Shown: positions 35,082-44,558, counted from the stretch's first letter. The stretch is 64,000 nt of DNA from Candidatus Obscuribacter phosphatis (GCA_001899315.1 MOYA01000001.1:2022599-2086598); one strand, 5' to 3'. The notes: a model not told the origin generated them from the sequence alone. A program made the numbers and translations.

Positions 35082-36740
35082 ATGTTCAACACCGAAACCA
35101 GATTAGCCCCCAAAATCAGCAAGAACCAGAACCCCTCTCTGCAGGTAGCCTGGTACTTCCCCAACACCTATGAAATAGGCATGTCTGGGCTGGGCTATCA
35201 GCTTGTTTGGTGGCTTATGGAACAAGACCCGGAGATCAATGTTAGGCGTTGCTTCCTCGATATAAAAGAGCCAGGAAGAGCCGCCAGCGACCTTATCGGC
35301 TTTACTGTATCGTGGGAATTAGATTTCGCCAACATCATCCGACTACTCAAAGAAGAGGGTATTCCGCTCAGCCGAAAAGAGCGGCTTGAGCTCGCCCAAA
35401 GCGGAATGGAATTGCCGATAATCTTCGGCGGTGGACCCGTCCTTACGGCGAATCCAGAACCTTTCCATGATTTATTCGACGTCATTTTGCTGGGAGACGC
35501 GGAAACTTCCGTGCCATCACTGGTAGAGTCATTGAAAGAGTCTAAGAGAAGTGGACTAAGCCTTAGCGATAGCGATGAGATACTAAATAGACTGGCAAAG
35601 ATACCTGGTCTCTACGTGCCTAGTCGCTATATTGTCAGCTATGACAAGGGTAGCGGCGGTAAGAGGTCAGACTTTGCAACCATAAAATCTATTGATCCGA
35701 TAGATTCCTCAATACCACCAGTGGTGCAAAGACAAAACTTTTCGCCGCCAAAAGAGTATGCAGTACATACGCAGATATTAAGCAGTGCCACCACCTGGAG
35801 TGACCGGTTCCTTATTGAGGTTGTGCGCTCTTGCCCCCAGGAATGCCGTTTTTGCCTAGCCAGTTATCTGACCCGCCCCTTTCGCGCCACCGATGTAGAT
35901 ACGATGATGCAAGCCATCGAAGAGGCGCTGCAAGTGACCAATAAAATAGGATTGCTTGGCCCCTCGGTGACCGAGCATCCTCTTTTTGATAAATTAGCAG
36001 CCCGTCTAAAAGATAGGCAAGAGATAGATCTTTCAATCGCATCGGTGCGGGCTGATAGTCTCAATGACGAAGTCTTAGCAGTGCTCAGAGGACTGGGGCA
36101 GAAAAGCCTCACTATAGCTATCGAATCGGGCTCGGAAAGACTAAGAGGCATAATGAAGAAGAATCTGAGCACCGAAGAAATAGAAGCAGCAGTAGCCAAA
36201 ATCGAAAAAGCCGGCTTTGAAGGAATCAAGTTTTACGGCATAGCCGGTTTGCCCTTTGAAATACAAGAAGACCTTGATGAAACGGTAAAGCTAATGCAAA
36301 AGCTCAAGAAAGCGCACAAAAGAATGCGCTTTGTCTTTGGGGTTTCGTCCTTTGTGCCCAAAGCCCAGACTCCCTTTCAATGGTACGGACGTGACCGCGC
36401 CGCCGGCAAGAAGCTGGAATACCTGCGCAAAAATCTCGCCAAACTTGGCATCGAAGTAAGACCGGAAAGTCATAATTGGAGCGATATCCAAGCCCTCATT
36501 TCCAGGGGAGATCGGAGACTTTCGCAAGTTATCAAGGAAGTCTCTACTGAGGGCGAGAACCTGGGCGCCTGGAAAAGAGTGCTGCGCAACTTGCCGGAAG
36601 ACATCCCCGGTCTTGACTTCTATGCCTTTCGCGAGATCCCCAAGGATGAATTATTACCCTGGTCTCATCTAACCGAAAAGAGCAAAGCCGACAATCTGCT
36701 GCGCCAAGCCGGCGAGGCCGAGAAGCTTAGCCTGGATTAG
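35082..36740 (+). CDS. B12-binding-type radical SAM protein
   Basis: A 552-residue protein. The N-terminal part (about 15-180) resembles a cobalamin-binding-like Rossmann domain (AWYFPNTYEIGMSGLGYQL, IIFGGGPVLTANPEPF). The radical SAM core (about 240-470) has the cluster motif C251-x3-C255-x2-C258 in CPQECRFC, the usual CxxxCxxC. It resembles the N-terminal half of TIGR03960-type radical SAM proteins, which in many bacteria are followed by a TIGR03936/DUF2344 partner; none is seen here. The reaction is unknown. ATG 35082 has no clear Shine-Dalgarno. The eIF2B-like gene follows after 66 bases. Confidence 0.78.
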   Translation: MFNTETRLAPKISKNQNPSLQVAWYFPNTYEIGMSGLGYQLVWWLMEQDPEINVRRCFLDIKEPGRAASDLIGFTVSWELDFANIIRLLKEEGIPLSRKERLELAQSGMELPIIFGGGPVLTANPEPFHDLFDVILLGDAETSVPSLVESLKESKRSGLSLSDSDEILNRLAKIPGLYVPSRYIVSYDKGSGGKRSDFATIKSIDPIDSSIPPVVQRQNFSPPKEYAVHTQILSSATTWSDRFLIEVVRSCPQECRFCLASYLTRPFRATDVDTMMQAIEEALQVTNKIGLLGPSVTEHPLFDKLAARLKDRQEIDLSIASVRADSLNDEVLAVLRGLGQKSLTIAIESGSERLRGIMKKNLSTEEIEAAVAKIEKAGFEGIKFYGIAGLPFEIQEDLDETVKLMQKLKKAHKRMRFVFGVSSFVPKAQTPFQWYGRDRAAGKKLEYLRKNLAKLGIEVRPESHNWSDIQALISRGDRRLSQVIKEVSTEGENLGAWKRVLRNLPEDIPGLDFYAFREIPKDELLPWSHLTEKSKADNLLRQAGEAEKLSLD

Positions 36741-36806
36741 TCTAAAGTTTTATCCCGCTTAAGCTGTCAAAAGGCTAAACTGAAATTGTAAGGGTTGGGG
36801 GTAACG

Positions 36807-37787
36807 ATGCAAAGCGGTGAATTAAGCTCGTCTATAAAGGCGAAAATTACAGAACTGACTGCACCTATAAAAGATGATCTTCTCTCTGGAGCGGCCGAAA
36901 TAGCCTTACGCGCTATCACCGTCTATCAAACAGCCCTGAAGATTCAAGACGATGCAAGCCTCAATCTGAGCGCAAGCGAAAGAGCCGATGCCCATCTGCT
37001 CAAAGAAATCATTGCCCAGACAGCCTCAGCTCTGATAGATGTACAACCGGCCATGGCGCCTCTCACCGCCATGGGCAATATCGTTTTGCAGGCAATTGAT
37101 CTAGAACAAAGCAAAGAAGCCATTATTGAAAAAGCCAATCAGGCCTTGACTAGATTTGAAAGCACACTTTGCGCCTCAGCAGCCACTATCGCCGATATCG
37201 CCTATGACCTCATAGATCCGGGCGAGCTTATCTTTGCTTATTCATTCAGCTCTACTGTGGTAAGTTGCTTACTAAATGCCAGGGCTAGAGGGCGCTACTT
37301 TAGAGTAGTTTGCACCGAAGCCAGACCCTCGATGGAAGGAAGAAAACTTGCATCCAGACTGACTTCGGGCGGCATTGAAGTAATTTACACTTTCGATAGC
37401 GCTCTGGGCTTGGTACTAGGCAACTGCTCAGCCGCCTTTATGGGCGTCGATTGCATCACCAGGGCTGGTGTCGTCAACAAAGTCGGCTCTTGGATGTTGG
37501 CAGTGGCCTGCCGCGAATTGAAAGTTCCTCTTTATGCTCTGTCGGGCACTGAAAAGTTCATTTCAGACGATCGTATGTTCGACTTTGAAAAGCACGAAAG
37601 ACCAGGCAGCGAAGTTTGGGAAGGGGCTCCCAAAGGCGTAGCCGTGCTCAACCATCAGTTCGATCTAGTACCTTTCGAACTGCTTACCGGGCTAGTGACT
37701 GAAAATGGCATTCTCAAAGAGAAAGACTTAGATCCTTATTTCTCTGATTCGAATGCTGGTGTGCACAAAGCCCTCAAACTATCCTAG
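36807..37787 (+). CDS. eIF2B alpha/beta/delta-family protein, isomerase cysteine absent
   Basis: A 326-residue protein of the family that includes eIF2B regulatory subunits, methylthioribose-1-phosphate isomerase (MtnA) and ribose-1,5-bisphosphate isomerase. N-terminal helical part 1-120; the Rossmann-like C-terminal part shows TEARPSMEGRKLASRL and VNKVGSWMLAVACRELKVPLYAL. Where MtnA-type enzymes have a catalytic cysteine (THCN), this reads AYSFSS, closer to eIF2B alpha; the acidic residue in MGVD remains. So it may be a ligand-binding rather than catalytic member. ATG 36807 follows TTGGGGG; the TTG 36795 is less likely. It ends one base from the converging gdhA stop. Confidence 0.72.
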   Translation: MQSGELSSSIKAKITELTAPIKDDLLSGAAEIALRAITVYQTALKIQDDASLNLSASERADAHLLKEIIAQTASALIDVQPAMAPLTAMGNIVLQAIDLEQSKEAIIEKANQALTRFESTLCASAATIADIAYDLIDPGELIFAYSFSSTVVSCLLNARARGRYFRVVCTEARPSMEGRKLASRLTSGGIEVIYTFDSALGLVLGNCSAAFMGVDCITRAGVVNKVGSWMLAVACRELKVPLYALSGTEKFISDDRMFDFEKHERPGSEVWEGAPKGVAVLNHQFDLVPFELLTGLVTENGILKEKDLDPYFSDSNAGVHKALKLS

Positions 37788-37788
37788 T

Positions 37789-39081
37789 TTAAGGATAGAG
37801 TCCTCTCAGTTTGCGGGCTTCGACAATGCGTTCTACAGCAATTGACATAGCCGACATGCGCAACGATAGCTGTTTGTCTTTGGCTCTGTCAAAAACACGT
37901 GTACAGACGTTGTTGACCAAACCTTCCAGTCGGCTATAGACCTCTTCTTCGGTCCAGAAGAGACGCATCAAACCTTGTACCCATTCGAAGTAGCCAACAG
38001 TGACGCCGGCGGCATTGGCCAGAATATCGGGGACAACCACTACACCTTTGGAATCGAGCACATCGTCGGCATTGGGGGTAGTCGGGCTGTTGGCCCCTTC
38101 CACAACCACCTTACACTTGAGCCTATCGGCATTACCGGCATGCAACTGGTTTGATACCGCACATGGTGCAAGGATATGACATTCCAGCTCCAGCAATTCT
38201 TCGTTTGTCACTTTATCGGCAGAGGGAAATTCATACATATTGCCGTGCTTATCGATATGAGCCATAAGGGCATCGATATCGAGCCCTTTGGCATTATGCA
38301 GACCGCCATGGGCATCAGAAACACCAATCACCTTGAAACCAGCTTTAGATAGATTGCGCGCCACGGCTGAGCCGACATGCCCAAGCCCTTGAATTACCAC
38401 AGTAGGTTCACCGGTTAATCCAGCATACTCAGCGGCCCTACGGGCTGCCAGAGCCACACCATAACCAGTAGATTGCAAGACACCAAGCGAACCGCCGATT
38501 GACTGCGGCTTGCCTGTGACAACAGAAGGCACTGTATAACCACGGTTGACCGAATAGGTATCCATCATCCAGGCCATGGTCTGCTCGTCGGTATTGAGAT
38601 CTGGCCCGGCTATATCTTGGCTGGGACCAATTAGTTCCAAAATTTCAGATGTATAGCGGCGGGTGATTCTCTCCAACTCTCTTTGCGAAAGTTGATTGGG
38701 GTCCATGCGAATGCCGCCGTGGGCTCCGCCAAAAGGCAGGTTCATCAAAGAACACTTCCAGGTCATGAGCATGGCCATTGATGCCACCTCGCCCAGGGTG
38801 ACATCGTTGTGATAACGCACGCCACCTTTGCCGGGTCCGAGCGCCAAATCGTGCTGCACCCGATAACCCATAAAGGTCCGCACACTGCCGTCATCCATAC
38901 GGGCAGGCACCACTACCGAAAGAGACCTCTTGGGATGGCGCATCGGTTCGAGAGTATTCGAATCGAGCTTGAGAATCTCAGCCGCCTTGTCAAGCCTTTT
39001 CTGGGCGTTGAGAAAGTCGGGAGTTTCCCATTCGTTCGCCACAGCACTACCAAATCCTTTGCTGTCGGTGGCAGTTCCCAT
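37789..39081 (-). CDS. gdhA: Glutamate dehydrogenase (Glu/Leu/Phe/Val family)
   Basis: This 430-residue enzyme interconverts glutamate and 2-oxoglutarate plus ammonia. The substrate domain has GPGKGGVRYH and the catalytic-lysine region LPFGGAHGGIRMDP, in which the usual K of the GGAKGG motif reads H (GGAHGG), while the preceding MTWKCSLMNLPFGG keeps K. The dinucleotide fold has GLGHVGSAVARNL. ATG 39081 with GGAGG four bases upstream is clearly the start. The upstream FtcD-like gene, 62 bases away on the same strand, makes a glutamate-releasing step of histidine degradation, so the two may be cotranscribed. The H substitution deserves attention because that lysine contacts substrate in the family. 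Confidence 0.88.
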   Translation of the reverse strand: MGTATDSKGFGSAVANEWETPDFLNAQKRLDKAAEILKLDSNTLEPMRHPKRSLSVVVPARMDDGSVRTFMGYRVQHDLALGPGKGGVRYHNDVTLGEVASMAMLMTWKCSLMNLPFGGAHGGIRMDPNQLSQRELERITRRYTSEILELIGPSQDIAGPDLNTDEQTMAWMMDTYSVNRGYTVPSVVTGKPQSIGGSLGVLQSTGYGVALAARRAAEYAGLTGEPTVVIQGLGHVGSAVARNLSKAGFKVIGVSDAHGGLHNAKGLDIDALMAHIDKHGNMYEFPSADKVTNEELLELECHILAPCAVSNQLHAGNADRLKCKVVVEGANSPTTPNADDVLDSKGVVVVPDILANAAGVTVGYFEWVQGLMRLFWTEEEVYSRLEGLVNNVCTRVFDRAKDKQLSLRMSAMSIAVERIVEARKLRGLYP

Positions 39082-39143
39082 GTAACCTCCAAAATGTCTC
39101 TTGCTAATGAGTAGAGATTGTAACTGTTTATTGCCTGTTTTTA

Positions 39144-40832
39144 TCAACTGATTCGCGCAAGTACAAGAGCTCTAATTTTCTCAGCTTGCAAACGTACATC
39201 TTTGATAAGTGCCTCGGCTTCCACCCGGCAGTTATGGTTGAAAGTAACTTCCTCTTCACTTTCACCAAAATCTTTCAGGTTGATAAGCACGTTGAAAAAA
39301 GCACCTTCGCCGGCTGTATGGGCAACCAAACCAGCCACACCTGCATCAGAAAGAGAACTGGGATTACCTTTTTCCACCATCACCATGGCAATATGCAAAA
39401 GTTCGGGGACGGTCTTAAGTACAGTGAGCGGAACTATAGTGGCGCGACAATTGGCGGCGATTATGGCGATATCGCGCTTGTGACGCTCTTCTTTACTGCC
39501 CTTGGGCAGACGCCTCGCTTCCAAAATGGCATTGAACGCTTGCATATCTTCGTCCACAAAATAGAGCAGACGACGCTTCAGAGCTTGCGCTTCCCTGGCC
39601 CACTTCTCCATTTCCGGTCTCAAGGGCTCCATACCTTTCTTTTCGAAAGTCAGGTTGGCAACCATTGAGCTCAAGGCAGCCGATAGAGAGCCACACAAAG
39701 CCGATACCGAACCACCACCCGGAGCGGGTGATTCACTGGCCAATTCATGTACAAAACTGGTCAGGCTCATATCACGCAGATGCTTACCTGGTGCAGCTAC
39801 AGTCTGTTCGACAATTTTTTCAGCAGGCTTGAAGGGGCTAAGCTCAGACAGACCAAGAGACTGCACGGCACATGAAATTAGTTCTTCTTCCGGCACTCCG
39901 GTGGAGCGACCTTGTTTACGCAGATAATGCTCACCGGCGGCAAGCATCGGCTTCAAAGGCACAAGACCGACAATTTCAGAGCCGGTCACTCTCATTCCCA
40001 ATTTTTCAGCTTGTCTTGAAACTTCGTCAAAAGCATCATGCAAACTGGTCACTTCAAAATTAGTGAGATTGATAGAAACCTGAGCCCGCTCGTACTCATC
40101 AACATACCAACCCACGGCCCGACATTCTTTCAAGGTACCCGGCACCTTGACCGTATTGCCCTCTGCATCTTTTACTATTTCGCCGCGCTCGTCTCTCTTG
40201 GCTCGGCCGGCTTCTCTTATATTCAAGGCAATTTCATTGGCTAATTTCTTTGAGCGTGTATTGAGATTGACATTGTAAGCAATCAGGAAAGGTCGCGCAC
40301 CAATGACAGTGGCACCACTGACGGCATTAAACTGATTTGGGCCAAAGTCCGGCTGAAAATCAGGGCTCTTCATTTTTTCGCAGAGCGCCTCATACTCACC
40401 CTGCCTGATATCGGCGAGACTGCGACGACTGTCTTTACGCGCCGCTTCTGCATAAAGATAAACCGGTATACCCAATTGAGCGCCGACTCGTTTTCCCAAC
40501 TCTTCAGCCAGCTTGACACAGTCTTCCATAGAGACGCCTGTGACCGGCACAAAGGGACAAACATCGGTGGCGCCCATGCGCGGATGTTCACCTCTATGTT
40601 TGCGCATATCAATTAACTGAGCAGCTTTGCTGATGGCTTGAAAAGCTGCCTCTACAATCAATTCGGGCGGTGCGACAAAAGTCATAACCGTCCTATTCGT
40701 ACTGGCGCCCGGGTCGACATCGAGCAGCCTGACTCCGCTTACTGCAGCAATCGCATCGGCGATGGCATCGATGATTTTTCTATCGCGTCCTTCGGAAAAA
40801 TTAGGTACGCATTCAACCAACCGAATAGTCAA
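39144..40832 (-). CDS. ftcD: Fused glutamate formimidoyltransferase / cyclodeaminase (FtcD-like)
   Basis: The 562-residue product joins two folate enzymes. Formimidoyltransferase (about 1-300), starting LVECVPNFSEGRD with RKHRGEHPRMGATDVCPF, moves the formimino group from formiminoglutamate to tetrahydrofolate. Cyclodeaminase (about 360-560), with SESPAPGGGSVSALCGSL, releases ammonia to give methenyl-tetrahydrofolate. Vertebrate FTCD has the same order; bacteria often have separate genes. No histidine-utilisation genes (hutH/U/I) are visible, so it might serve one-carbon metabolism. Start TTG 40832 is preferred, with AGGGGGG upstream and the family N-terminus right after; TTG 40859 is the alternative. 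Confidence 0.85.
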   Translation of the reverse strand: MTIRLVECVPNFSEGRDRKIIDAIADAIAAVSGVRLLDVDPGASTNRTVMTFVAPPELIVEAAFQAISKAAQLIDMRKHRGEHPRMGATDVCPFVPVTGVSMEDCVKLAEELGKRVGAQLGIPVYLYAEAARKDSRRSLADIRQGEYEALCEKMKSPDFQPDFGPNQFNAVSGATVIGARPFLIAYNVNLNTRSKKLANEIALNIREAGRAKRDERGEIVKDAEGNTVKVPGTLKECRAVGWYVDEYERAQVSINLTNFEVTSLHDAFDEVSRQAEKLGMRVTGSEIVGLVPLKPMLAAGEHYLRKQGRSTGVPEEELISCAVQSLGLSELSPFKPAEKIVEQTVAAPGKHLRDMSLTSFVHELASESPAPGGGSVSALCGSLSAALSSMVANLTFEKKGMEPLRPEMEKWAREAQALKRRLLYFVDEDMQAFNAILEARRLPKGSKEERHKRDIAIIAANCRATIVPLTVLKTVPELLHIAMVMVEKGNPSSLSDAGVAGLVAHTAGEGAFFNVLINLKDFGESEEEVTFNHNCRVEAEALIKDVRLQAEKIRALVLARIS

Positions 40833-40889
40833 GGTAACCCCCCTTTGATCGCCGACCAAATAGTTATAGACCCTGACCCTTCGATTCTT

Positions 40890-41903
40890 CTATTTCTTAG
40901 GCTTTATGTAACCCTGTTTTTTGAATAGAAATGCGCCGTAAGTGAATCTCAATGTAAACAAAAATGCCACTATAGAAGTAAGCATCCAGGAAAGGGCCCA
41001 GACAAAAGCCGGTATGCCGGTAATATCCTGCATACTTGTGGCATCGGTAAAGCCCCGGCCGGTCATGCCAAGAGAGTGCGGCAAGAGAATCCAGATAAGA
41101 GAAAGTGAGTTGAGAGTGCACTGCACTGAAAGAAAAAGCACGAGCAAATTGGCGGTGGCATCATTTAGCTTTTTGCCGGCGAAATAGAACATGGCAGCCA
41201 GTGCCAAAGACCAGACCAAACTGCCAATCACCTGCAAAATCTTGCCGTTCAAAAGACCATTCAAATCTAGGAAACCAGGCAAAACAAAGAAAATTGCCCC
41301 GGCCAAAACAATGCCTCCAAGCAAATAAAGAATGCGCCTAGACCAATTTTTGAACTGACTTAGATAAATCAAAAGACAACCAAAAACGGTCTGTCCCAAA
41401 TAACCCGCTTGGGTAATGAGAAAACTGATACCGCCTACGTACTGGGTGAGTCCGCCGTGGCCGGCTCCGTCTGAAACATTGGTCATGCCGGTGACGATAC
41501 CACCTGTAAGTACAGTCACTATGGCATGACTCATCTCGTGCACAGTCACTACAAACTGGTTGATTGGCACAAGCAACCATCTGACATAAGCAGTATCAGA
41601 AAAGAAAACTGAAAACAAAAGCAAAGCCCAGAACAAAATGACATTGAAACCACCTGGAAAATTTCCCAGAAGACTAGATTGGGGCACCGCACTAGATTGA
41701 GGCACCGCCTCCTCTGCGGCAACCGACCTAAGACCGCCGGCTTTTGCGGTTTTTGCAGCCAAATCGGCTTGCGAAGCCGAGCCTAAGATTTCAGATTCCA
41801 AGGCAGCCAACTTCTCTTCATCACTCAGACTGCCTTCTTCCTTGGCATCTGAGACCTTGAACTTGAGCTTCTCTTTATTCTTCTCTTCCGTTTTATCTTT
41901 CAT
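40890..41903 (-). CDS. M50B-like membrane metalloprotease family protein
   Basis: A 337-residue integral membrane protein. The N-terminal 80 residues are charged and polar (acidic, Ala/Ser-rich) and cytoplasmic. Several hydrophobic segments follow; the zinc motif HEMSH (122-126) lies in VVTVHEMSHAIVTVLTGG, and a second motif region GGLTQYVGG follows. This layout matches the M50B-like (PF13398) proteins of bacteria and plants, whose substrates are mostly unknown. ATG 41903 is preferred to TTG 41909. It diverges from the DMT transporter remnant across about 70 bases. A role in regulated proteolysis is a guess. Confidence 0.75.
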   Translation of the reverse strand: MKDKTEEKNKEKLKFKVSDAKEEGSLSDEEKLAALESEILGSASQADLAAKTAKAGGLRSVAAEEAVPQSSAVPQSSLLGNFPGGFNVILFWALLLFSVFFSDTAYVRWLLVPINQFVVTVHEMSHAIVTVLTGGIVTGMTNVSDGAGHGGLTQYVGGISFLITQAGYLGQTVFGCLLIYLSQFKNWSRRILYLLGGIVLAGAIFFVLPGFLDLNGLLNGKILQVIGSLVWSLALAAMFYFAGKKLNDATANLLVLFLSVQCTLNSLSLIWILLPHSLGMTGRGFTDATSMQDITGIPAFVWALSWMLTSIVAFLFTLRFTYGAFLFKKQGYIKPKK

Positions 41904-41974
41904 GGTCAACTATAATAAGCCGATTAGAATAAGCCGATCACTAGCATCTTTCCCAATTTACTCAAGTTTCGCTC

Positions 41975-42914
41975 TTGTCTAACTCTTTCCAGCTTAACTC
42001 ATTGATCGGCATTTGCTTGCTCTGCTGGAGCACCTGGGGCATATTCGACAAAAAAGCCCTAGAGTCAGCCAGGCACCTGGAAGTACTTATCTACCAGCAT
42101 CTTATCTATGTGCTGGAAGTGCCACTGATATTTCTGCTTCTGGGACTGGTCTATCCTATATGGTTGGCAAATCTGCCCCGAAACCTGGGGCTGGACAGCT
42201 CTCGGCTCCAGTATCTCCAGTTCAGCCATGCTCTTTTATTTAATAGCGATGAGCAGAGCCGAAGCCAGCTTTGTCTTAGGTATAACCGCCAGCTACCCGC
42301 TCATCGTTCAAATTTTGGCGCATTTTTTCCTACATGAAGCCCTGGTGCCTGAGAGACTTTTAGGTTCGATTCTGATTGGTTTAGGGGTAGCCTGCATCGG
42401 CGCCTCCGATAGTAGTGGTGACAATACTAGTAAAAATTCTGGGGAAGATAGTGAGCATCAAAACTCACGCCCTACTAGTAAGCTAAAAATCTTGATTTTG
42501 TGCAGCCTGGCCACCCTTTTCTGGGGCTTAACCGGTTTGTTCGACAAAAAGGCGCTCTTGAGCGACAGCCCCTTTAAGGTCTATTTTGCCCGCTGCGTCT
42601 GGGATGCCGCCATTGTGGCGATCATGCTGATTGTAGCTAAGCTGGCCAAGCAAACTGTTCATTACAGAAAGCCTCAAGCTTGGCGCTATTCCTTCCTCTC
42701 ATCGGTTTGTCTTTCAGCCGGCACAATTTCTTATATGTTCGCCATGACAATGGCTACTGCCTCGTACATTATTGTAATAACGGGCTGCTACCCACTTTTT
42801 ATGTATCTTTTTGCCCTGCTCTTTCTCAAGGAAAAGCTCAAGAAAACTCGCCTGGCGGGTGTTTTGCTGGTTGTTCTAGGAGGACTGCTAGTGCAGGAGA
42901 CTCAGGGGGTATAG
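41975..42914 (+). pseudogene. EamA/DMT-family transporter broken by a single-base frameshift
   Basis: Two overlapping frames together make one ten-helix DMT transporter. The first (41975-42337) carries the first helices (LIGICLLCWSTWGIFDKKAL) and the second (ATG 42228-42914) the rest, including a second copy of the helix-pair pattern FWGLTGLFDKKALL, typical of the internal duplication of EamA proteins. Dropping one G from the GGGG run at 42187-42190 joins them as RNLG-WTALGSS, which aligns with the WRYSFLSS segment of the second half. It is either a true pseudogene or an assembly error. TTG 41975 is a weak start with no Shine-Dalgarno. Confidence 0.75.
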
Positions 42915-42953
42915 ATATATGAGATTAACAATTCCCTTCTATGAGGCCCGCAA

Positions 42954-44507
42954 ATGAGCGAAGATGATAATCGTTTTTCTGCAGAACAAGAGCTGAATGA
43001 GCGCATATTAGCCTCTTTGCAGAGCTCATTCTCGGGAGAAGAGACCAAACGCTGGATGACGGCTATCAAGGACGACCGCATCGAGCAAGCCGAAGAAGTG
43101 GTAGCCGCCGGTTCAAAAGAGAATCAGCTCTCTACTTCTATGGCCAACGTCATCGATAAACTCTTCGACAATTTCAAAAGATACTCTTTCGACTTCAACC
43201 GGCAGCAAGAAAATAAGCAATGGGAGGTCTCCTGCGAAAGACCCTCCAGTATGCGCACCACCGCCGACTATATGGAACATGGCAAACCAATCAAGTTCTG
43301 TATCGGCCACCTTTCTACAAAAGAATTCGCCCTGGTGATTCAGGGAGAAGAAGTACGCATCCGAGCCTATTTCCTACCTGTTGAATTTCTTATGGGCTTT
43401 AAACCAGGTCAAACCGATTTTCCGCCTTATCTTGACATGAGACTGGGCGTCTCCAATAGCTCTGTCACCGAACCAGTCTGGCTTATAGAGGGGCAGACGG
43501 TGGGACTAAACAGCCTGGCGGCGCTATCACGCCGGCTGCTCACCCAATTAATCAAAGTGACCAAGGGTGAAGCCAACTATGACGAACACTTTGTATTCAA
43601 TCCCCAAGAAGCTATCGCGGCCGAAGTCGCCCCTAAAGTGGAACTGGACCGCTCCTATGACGACGATGTCAGCCCCCTAGTTAAGGAAGCAGAGCCCATG
43701 GCTAGAAGCTATGCCGTTGCATCCACTTCGCAAAATGAATTTTTCCAAGATGCCGCGCCGACATCCGTCAGCCAAAGCCGACAGAAATGGCAGGAGGCGG
43801 CCCAGATGGCGGTGGCTAATGCCCAGGCCAGACCTTCAAATTTTGCTGTAAACAACAACATGCCTGGCAACGGCGCCGGGGCGGTAGAAAGCAGTGTGCC
43901 CAGTTCGGCGATGAGCGCCCAACAAATTACCAACCCAAACATTGAAAATCCGGCTCAAATTCAAGCTCAAGCTCCAGTGCAAGCTCAAGCTCCAGTTCAA
44001 GTTCAAGTTCAAGTTCCAGTTCCAGTTCCAGTTCCAGTTCAAGCTCCTGCTCAAACGCAAGTTCCAGCTCCAGTGCAAGCTCCTGCTCAAGCGCCGGTGC
44101 CGGAGCAGGCACAAGCACAGTTTGATGCAGTTCTAGCTGCTGCCGCCGCTAAAGCCCAACCGGCGCAAATATCTCAAGCATCTCAAGTAGCTGAGTCTCA
44201 AGCCGAAGCTGAAACAAAAGCAGAAGAAAGACCCCCCAAGGAGTTCTTTGCCGCCCAAGAAGAACTAAGCAAAACAACGCGCAACACCTTTAACACGGCA
44301 GAAGTGAATCGCAATATCGCCAAGTCGATAAAGGCCCTTTTTGATACGGTTGATGCTTCTATTCATGAACTAACCCAAGCTGGGGTGGAAGCCATGCATG
44401 ACGATGATATTGAAAGGGTCGGCGAAGTAATGAAACAGAGCAAAACTCTCAAGAAGCTGAGAGAGAGCATCGTTCAGCTATCTAAAGATTGGCAAAAGTC
44501 GATCTAA
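42954..44507 (+). CDS. Cytoplasmic orphan with Pro/Gln/Val-rich linker
   Basis: I do not recognise this 517-residue protein. It has an N-terminal globular region (about 1-210, mixed alpha/beta, with VIQGEEVRIRAYFLPVEFLMGF), then a low-complexity linker (about 330-390) of alternating Gln, Ala, Val and Pro, and a C-terminal helical part (about 430-517) with coiled-coil potential. No signal peptide or membrane helix is visible. GAGG lies eight bases before ATG 42954, and a bidirectional terminator follows. It is probably a structural or adaptor protein; nothing in the sequence defines its role. Confidence 0.65.
   Translation: MSEDDNRFSAEQELNERILASLQSSFSGEETKRWMTAIKDDRIEQAEEVVAAGSKENQLSTSMANVIDKLFDNFKRYSFDFNRQQENKQWEVSCERPSSMRTTADYMEHGKPIKFCIGHLSTKEFALVIQGEEVRIRAYFLPVEFLMGFKPGQTDFPPYLDMRLGVSNSSVTEPVWLIEGQTVGLNSLAALSRRLLTQLIKVTKGEANYDEHFVFNPQEAIAAEVAPKVELDRSYDDDVSPLVKEAEPMARSYAVASTSQNEFFQDAAPTSVSQSRQKWQEAAQMAVANAQARPSNFAVNNNMPGNGAGAVESSVPSSAMSAQQITNPNIENPAQIQAQAPVQAQAPVQVQVQVPVPVPVPVQAPAQTQVPAPVQAPAQAPVPEQAQAQFDAVLAAAAAKAQPAQISQASQVAESQAEAETKAEERPPKEFFAAQEELSKTTRNTFNTAEVNRNIAKSIKALFDTVDASIHELTQAGVEAMHDDDIERVGEVMKQSKTLKKLRESIVQLSKDWQKSI
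43961..44102 (+). repeat. Six-base simple repeat array coding for a QA/PV linker
   Basis: Hexamers such as CAAGCT, CAAGTT and CCAGTT are tandemly repeated in frame and encode QAQAPVQVQVPVPV-like sequence. The unit is short and the copies nearly identical, so length variation between strains would be expected. Confidence 0.8.
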
Positions 44508-44510
44508 AAC

Positions 44511-44550
44511 AAAAAAACAAAACCGGGACTGCTGACCCGGTTTTGTTTTT
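44511..44550. terminator. Bidirectional terminator between the orphan gene and tRNA-Ser
   Basis: Stem CAAAACCGGG/CCCGGTTTTG (44518-44527 with 44536-44545), eight-base loop, flanked by an A run and T runs, giving U tails in both directions. Confidence 0.88.
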
Positions 44551-44558
44551 TGAAAATT

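Noticed and set aside
35715-35735. Third ACCACCAGTGGTGCA-like palindrome
   Set aside because: It lies inside the radical SAM coding sequence, lacks the flanking TGACA and ACGA of the two secretin blocks, and is likely chance.
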